Assembly (NCBI GenBank): GCA_013152795.1
Contig: JAADFS010000289.1
Span: 1 to 17,947, forward strand
Source of the DNA: Deferribacteres bacterium
Lineage (GTDB): Bacteria; Nitrospirota; Thermodesulfovibrionia; UBA6902
DNA length: 17,947 bases
Reading direction: 5' to 3'
In this document: positions 14,927 through 17,947 of the stretch, in pieces
Layout: each line of letters opens with the position of its first letter
Position numbering within the stretch: position 1 is the first letter of the stretch
Made by a program: the position numbers and the translations under genes
Notes under the pieces: generated by a model
What the model saw: the letters and a program-made list of their open reading frames with translations, nothing else
What the model was told of the DNA's origin: nothing
The model's database searches: none

Positions 14927-14979
14927 CCTTAATGTTGCATTTCCGGGTTGCGGGTTCAGAGTTCAAAGTTCGGAGCTTG
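14927..14979 (+). repeat. Repeat left arm with five-unit heptad array
   Basis: CCTTAATGTTGCAT (14927-14940), preceded by TAAA, is followed by in-phase heptads GGGTTGC, GGGTTCA, GAGTTCA, AAGTTCG, GAGCTTG (14945-14979), then degrades. No right arm is found before the next gene. Confidence 0.75.
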
Positions 14980-15049
14980 AGAGTTTGAGGGTTGATATGT
15001 TTTTCCTGCACTCTGACAACTGCACCCTCTGAAATATCAAATATCAAAA

Positions 15050-15757
15050 ATGGTCTGTCTTGTAACAGGTTCATCAAGGGGGCTTGGGAGGGCCGTTGCC
15101 ATTGCCTTCGGCAGGGAGGGGCACAGGGTTGTTGTTCATTACAGGGAGAGGGCCGCTGAAGCGGAAGAGACGGCATCCCTCATACGGGAATCGATGGTCT
15201 TGAGTGCGGATGTCAGGGATTCCGGGGAGGTCGCCGCCCTTGTTGATGAGGTCATAAAAAAGTGGGGCGGGATCGATGTGCTTGTCAACAATGCCGGCAT
15301 AACAAAAGAGGCCCTGCTCATCAGAACCACGGAGAGAGACTTCGACGAAGTGATGGACACCAATCTCAGGGGCGCCTTTAATCTCATACGCGCCGTTGCG
15401 CCGCGCATGATAGAGCGGAAAAGCGGGCACATAATCAACATCTCCTCCATTGCAGGCATCCGGGGCAGGGAAGGCCTCGCCGCATACTCGGCCTCAAAGG
15501 CGGCCCTTGCAGGGCTGACACTGGCCGCGGCAAGAGAGCTGGGCGCATACAACATCATGGTCAATACAGTATTGCCAGGCTACATGCTGACCGGCATGGG
15601 AACAGGAGCCGGAGAAAAGGCCAGGCAGGCCGCGCTCCGTGACAGTATAGTAAAGGATTTCTCCGACCCTGACAGGGTTGCCCGATTTATCTGTTATCTC
15701 TGCGGAACAACAGGCATAACAGGGCAGGTATTTAACCTGGACAGCCGGACAGTGTAA
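15050..15757 (+). CDS. Short-chain dehydrogenase/reductase, FabG-like
   Basis: A 235-residue classical SDR enzyme. The nucleotide-binding motif TGSSRGLG is at 6-13. NNAG is at 80-83, and the catalytic tetrad is N105, S133, Y146 (YSASK) and K150. The PG motif and the C-terminal GITGQVFNLDSRTV resemble 3-oxoacyl-ACP reductases, which reduce beta-keto thioesters with NADPH. The protein is slightly shorter than FabG (about 245), and no fatty-acid gene lies beside it, so the substrate is open. No Shine-Dalgarno precedes the ATG; the leader is AT-rich with the octamer AATATCAA repeated. It starts 71 bases after the last recognisable heptad of the upstream repeat. Confidence 0.88.
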   Translation: MVCLVTGSSRGLGRAVAIAFGREGHRVVVHYRERAAEAEETASLIRESMVLSADVRDSGEVAALVDEVIKKWGGIDVLVNNAGITKEALLIRTTERDFDEVMDTNLRGAFNLIRAVAPRMIERKSGHIINISSIAGIRGREGLAAYSASKAALAGLTLAAARELGAYNIMVNTVLPGYMLTGMGTGAGEKARQAALRDSIVKDFSDPDRVARFICYLCGTTGITGQVFNLDSRTV

Positions 15758-15794
15758 CGTCCCTGTCATTGTTTTAGCCGTTTGTATATAAATA

Positions 15795-15982
15795 AAGTTC
15801 AAAGTTCTGAGTTCTGAGTTCAAAGTAAGGGTGCAGGGTGCAGTTGTCAGGGTGCAGAAAGAAACAAGTCCCCCTAGGGGGTTAGGGGGAGGGGGCTGAG
15901 CTGTTAGCACTGAAGGTATCGCAGATAAGGCTTTTCCGGCAGGCCCTACTGCCCGCAGGCGGTATTTTATGCCACTGTAAGG
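15795..15982 (+). repeat. Repeat copy lacking the left arm: heptads, G/C hairpin and right arm
   Basis: Heptads AAGTTCA, AAGTTCT, GAGTTCT, GAGTTCA and AAGTAAG lead into GGGTGCA units with the GTTGTCA variant (15795-15856), in the same order as at 5365-5476. Then come the exact palindrome CCCCCTAGGGGG (15870-15881) and a right arm (15915-15982) that is nearly identical to those at 5541-5609 and 17032-17100. The left arm is absent; 15758-15794 holds nothing recognisable. The 68 bases from 15983 to the next gene show no clear promoter. Confidence 0.75.
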
Positions 15983-16050
15983 ATTATGCATCTAACTTGC
16001 GCAAGGCTTGAACGCCTTCCTAATAGATTACATTTCTGATATATTTGAGC

Positions 16051-16293
16051 ATGAAAGCCATAAAGTATCTGAGACATGCAAGAAACAGAATGCGATGGCA
16101 TAAAATCACAGAAGATGAAGTTGAATCAGCAATACGAAATCCTGAATTCTTTACGCCGACCGTTGAAGGAAGATCAAATGCATGGATAAAAGTCTCTGAA
16201 AAATATTTAAGGGGAACATACAAAGAAGATGATGACGGATTTACAGTTATCACCGCAGTAAAAAAGAAACGGCCGCCCGAGAGGAGGAAGTAA
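16051..16293 (+). CDS. DUF4258-family protein, putative toxin
   Basis: An 80-residue basic protein: HARNRMRWHKITEDEVESAIRNPE, then GRSNAWIKV and GFTVITAVKKKRPPERRK. This matches the DUF4258 pattern, in which an H-A-(x)n-R-M start and a central W/K strand recall BrnT/RelE-like toxins. Members are frequently encoded directly before a DUF2283 gene, as here, and are thought to form a toxin-antitoxin-like pair with reversed gene order. No activity has been shown that I can name. ATG 16051 is preferred over TTG 16045; the ribosome binding site is weak. The gene is AT-rich compared with the housekeeping genes. Confidence 0.75.
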   Translation: MKAIKYLRHARNRMRWHKITEDEVESAIRNPEFFTPTVEGRSNAWIKVSEKYLRGTYKEDDDGFTVITAVKKKRPPERRK

Positions 16294-16300
16294 ATACAGT

Positions 16301-16531
16301 ATGAAGATAGAATATGACAGAGAGGCTGATGCGCTCTATATACAGCTTAGAGAGGCATATGTTGATGACAACCTGGATATAGAGGAGGGTGTCACTATTG
16401 ATCTTGATGCAGAAAGGCATATAGTCGGCATCGAAATCCTTGATGCAAGCAAGAAACTGTCATTGAAAGACCTTGTTAACATAACCATAGAAAATCTGCC
16501 TGTTGAAAGATTAAACACGCTCAGCGCCTGA
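16301..16531 (+). CDS. DUF2283-family protein, putative antitoxin
   Basis: A 76-residue acidic protein: MKIEYDREADALYIQL, then EGVTIDLDAERHIVGIEILDASKKL. This is the characteristic DUF2283 signature (D-x-E-A-D-A-L-Y-I, then V-G-I-E-I-L-x-A-S). The GAGGAGGAAG ahead of it overlaps the end of the upstream gene, which is seven bases away, so both are one operon. As the acidic partner of a basic small protein it is the likely antitoxin; that role is inferred from pairing rather than known. Confidence 0.82.
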   Translation: MKIEYDREADALYIQLREAYVDDNLDIEEGVTIDLDAERHIVGIEILDASKKLSLKDLVNITIENLPVERLNTLSA

Positions 16532-16560
16532 CAGCCACTATCATCGATAATTCCCTCAAC

Positions 16561-16717
16561 AACCCGCCACTCCGAACCCGGAACCCGCAACATAAAGTAC
16601 TGCGGGAGGATTGGGGGGCGGATTTCAGAAGAATTCAGGAGTCGGAATGGAAAGTGAGAAAAGGCAAAGGGCCGCAGGCCGGTAGCTGAACCCCGCAACC
16701 CGGAACTCTGAACCTGA
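16561..16717 (-). repeat. C-rich heptads and a direct-repeat block
   Basis: Heptads AACCCGC, CACTCCG, AACCCGG, AACCCGC (16561-16588) and AACCCGG, AACTCTG, AACCTGA (16697-16717) are the complement of the array family, so they run on the minus strand. Between them, 16637-16696 is nearly identical to 17772-17832 (shared core GGCAAAGGGCCGCAGGCC). The 207 bases between the DUF2283 gene and the nucleotidyltransferase stop hold no gene. Confidence 0.7.
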
Positions 16718-16738
16718 TACAGTTCAGATGGATATCGT

Positions 16739-17507
16739 TCAGCTCATGTCAGCCCGCTTTGCTTTTGCCAGCCGCCTGTCTACCCTGAGCCTCTTCGCAA
16801 GGGTTTCAACCCTTGTCATATCAAGACCTTCGGTCTGCAGTAATTCCTGTGCATCGAGCAGGTCCCTCGGGCTGCCGGCCTTTAATTTCATGACAATAAG
16901 ATATTCGGCAGAAATGACAGGGATAATCACCCCGCGAAAGTCGATGGGCACTGCACTTGATACCGCTTCATCCTCCCACTTCCTGGTTGCAATAAGCATG
17001 TCAACGGGTATGCCTTCATGTGATGCCTTTACCTTGCACTGGCATAGAAATACCGCTTGCGGGCAGGAGGGCCTGCCGGAAAAGCTTTATCTGCGATACC
17101 TTCAGGAAATACTTTGCACAGCATATTGACGTCTTTTTGAACTTCACTTTACGTTATTTCCTGCAATAAAGACATATTTCCAATATCCCATCGCTTTATA
17201 AAGGTTTTACGGCAGGCCCTCCTGCCATTTATGCAACATTAAGGTTTACAAGATAGGGAAACGGATCACCGACGGCACCTCTGAGTATATCCGGAGCAAG
17301 CCCCTCAGTTTTGAGAGCATTGCAGAATTTATCGATATGTTCAGTCGAGTCCAGTGATACGAGAAGGTCTATGTCACGGGTGCCCCTCGGCGTCTTCCAT
17401 ACCGAGACAGACAGGCCTCCTATGAGGGCGTATCCTTTTATTACCCCCGAGGCGGATAGCCTGTTCATGATGCGTGCAATTTTTTTAAGGCTTTTGTCCA
17501 GTCCCAT
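16739..17507 (-). pseudogene. Nucleotidyltransferase-fold gene split by a 213-bp repeat insertion
   Basis: Two minus-strand pieces make one gene. The 5' piece (17507-17249) begins MGLDKSLKKIARIMNRL and contains IGGLSVSVWKTPRGTRDIDLL: a GG-x-S motif and a D-x-D metal site, as in MNT-type or AbiEii-like nucleotidyltransferases. The 3' piece (17031-16739) reads GIPVDMLIATRKWEDEAV...MKLKAGSPRDLLDAQ and ends at TGA. Removing 17032-17248 gives a continuous 184-codon frame whose junction reads PYLVKASHEGIPVDM. With the insertion the frame stops in the repeat (after LVNLNVA). Function before disruption is unknown: relatives are antitoxins of HEPN-type toxins, AbiE-type toxins, or transferases. The start is ATG 17507; GTG 17561 would extend into the upstream small ORF. 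Confidence 0.85.
17032..17244 (-). mobile_element. 213-bp MITE-like repeat inserted in the nucleotidyltransferase gene
   Basis: On the minus strand the copy begins CCTTAATGTTGCATAAAT, then the hairpin GGCAGG-AGGG-CCTGCC. It ends with a right arm (17100-17032) holding the hairpin GGCAGG-CCCT-CCTGCC, then GCCAGTGCAAGG. The two arms align over about 60 bases as imperfect inverted repeats, including a GCTTTAT...GCGAT segment. The flanks are TTTA at 17028-17031 and TTTA at 17245-17248, a 4-bp target duplication. The centre (about 17101-17185) is AT-rich, with no heptad array and no open frame for a transposase. This copy defines the family's ends. Confidence 0.85.
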
Positions 17508-17634
17508 GCACCGCCTTTTTGCCTGCCTTTCCCAGTTCACGACACAGGTCGGAAAGTTCACACGCGATCTGAAGTCTCCGGGCCGGAGTAAGTTTTTCGA
17601 TGGCCCTGGACTCTCTTTTCCTGTTCGCCTGCAT
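17485..17634 (-). CDS. Small basic protein encoded just upstream of the nucleotidyltransferase
   Basis: A 49-residue frame: MQANRKRESRAIEKL, then TPARRLQIACELSDLCREL, then GKAGKKAVHGTGQKP. The amphipathic middle (T-P-x-x-R-L-x-x-A-x-E-L-S-D-L) resembles short helical proteins that often precede nucleotidyltransferase genes. It overlaps the nucleotidyltransferase start by 23 bases. ATG 17634 has an AAGGA only two bases upstream; TTG 17652 (MAKSRIMQAN...) with GGAGAGG four bases upstream is an alternative. No function can be named. If real, it is the first gene of a two-gene unit driven from about 17701. Confidence 0.55.
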   Translation of the reverse strand: MQANRKRESRAIEKLTPARRLQIACELSDLCRELGKAGKKAVHGTGQKP

Positions 17635-17700
17635 AATCCTTGATTTTGCCAAAATGCCTCTCCGATTGTTTGCCTGGCTGAATTATTTAACTACTGTTGA

Positions 17701-17722
17701 ATTATATCACAGTAATATATCA
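17701..17722 (-). promoter_or_regulatory. Extended -10 promoter with a direct repeat, upstream of the small ORF
   Basis: The minus strand reads TGATATAAT (-10 hexamer 17701-17706 with TGn extension). The heptamer TGATATA occurs twice, 13 bases apart (17716-17722 and 17703-17709), and could be a repressor site. The -35 is weak. Confidence 0.45.
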
Positions 17723-17771
17723 TTTAGGCCATAAGTATAAGGTTTAATTGAAGTAATCAGGAGTCAGGAGT

Positions 17772-17858
17772 CAGAATTCAGAATGGAAAGGGAGAAAAGG
17801 CAAAGGGCCGCAGGCCTGGAGCTGAACCCCGCAACCCTGAACTCAGAACTCAGAACTT
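17772..17858 (-). repeat. Second copy of the direct-repeat block with heptads
   Basis: Positions 17772-17832 repeat 16637-16696 in the same orientation (shared core GGCAAAGGGCCGCAGGCC, then AGCTGAACCCCGCAACCC), and end in heptads AACCCTG, AACTCAG, AACTCAG. The pair brackets the nucleotidyltransferase module. The remainder of 17723-17771 shows only a GTCAGGAGTCAG direct repeat. Confidence 0.7.
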
Positions 17859-17947
17859 ATTAACCGTCTCATAATAATAGCAACATCAAGCAGCATATTT
17901 TGTAGTCTCGCTGTTGAAGTATGAGCGGACTCGATCCGGCGATTTCT
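17843..17947 (-). CDS. Possible C-terminal end of an unidentified protein, cut by the window edge
   Basis: One minus-strand frame is open from the edge for 34 codons and ends at TGA 17843-17845. It reads RIESAHTSTARLQNMLLD followed by VAIIMRRLISSEF, a plausible amphipathic helix. The final SSEF and stop come from the heptad repeat, which would mean the repeat supplies the terminus. No family is recognisable. The two other frames close earlier and look less protein-like. Open length is too short to be sure this is a gene. Confidence 0.25.
   Translation of the reverse strand, partial: RNRRIESAHTSTARLQNMLLDVAIIMRRLISSEF

Noticed and set aside
16739..16999. The nucleotidyltransferase C-terminal piece as an independent 86-residue gene
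   Set aside because: The matching frame continues upstream through GIPVD to the edge of the insertion and joins the 5' piece exactly, so it is the end of a split gene.

Overview
The window comes from the chromosome of a Gram-negative (diderm) bacterium of moderate G+C. It encodes outer-membrane assembly proteins (a TamB-like translocation protein, a BamA/TamA-type Omp85 barrel and a SurA-like periplasmic protein). It also has the peptidase, EF-P, AccB, AccC gene order seen in several deeper diderm lineages. Nitrospirota or a Desulfobacterota-like group would fit, but that is inference from gene order and style; no marker here fixes the taxon.

Layout. Positions 1-3700 hold a minus-strand operon reading leftwards: M24 peptidase, efp, accB, accC, then the first codons of a thiE-like gene cut by the window edge. 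At 3742-5278 a separate plus-strand promoter drives a B12-binding-type radical SAM protein. A 278-bp composite repeat (5332-5609) leads into a MazE/MazF-type toxin-antitoxin pair (5708-6320), a minus-strand tRNA-Ala (CGC) and a nested repeat. Positions 6850-14118 are one plus-strand envelope operon: tamB-like, a seven-POTRA Omp85, and a SurA-like protein without a PPIase domain, joined by overlapping or near-touching ends. From 14119 to the end the window is accessory: a second toxin-antitoxin pair (14399-14925), a short-chain dehydrogenase (15050-15757), a DUF4258/DUF2283 pair (16051-16531), and a nucleotidyltransferase gene with a small upstream ORF (16739-17634), all embedded in repeats.

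The most interesting content is the repeat system. At least nine intergenic sites carry pieces of one family. Its left arm begins CCTTAATGTTGCATAA, its right arm ends TTATGCCACTGTAAGG, and the two arms are imperfect inverted repeats, each containing a small hairpin. Between the arms there may be a strictly 7-bp-periodic array of variants such as GGGTTGC, AAGTTCA, GAGTTCT and GGGTGCA. One 213-bp copy (17032-17244) has split the nucleotidyltransferase gene, is flanked by TTTA on both sides, and its removal with one TTTA restores a single 184-codon reading frame. So the family has been mobile. No transposase is visible, so it would have to be moved in trans. Pieces of the family supply the ribosome binding site of the radical SAM gene, apparently the start region of the thiE-like gene, and the stop codon of the SurA-like gene. 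They also border every toxin-antitoxin-like module in the window.

All functional calls rest on reading motifs and context by eye; no database search was possible.
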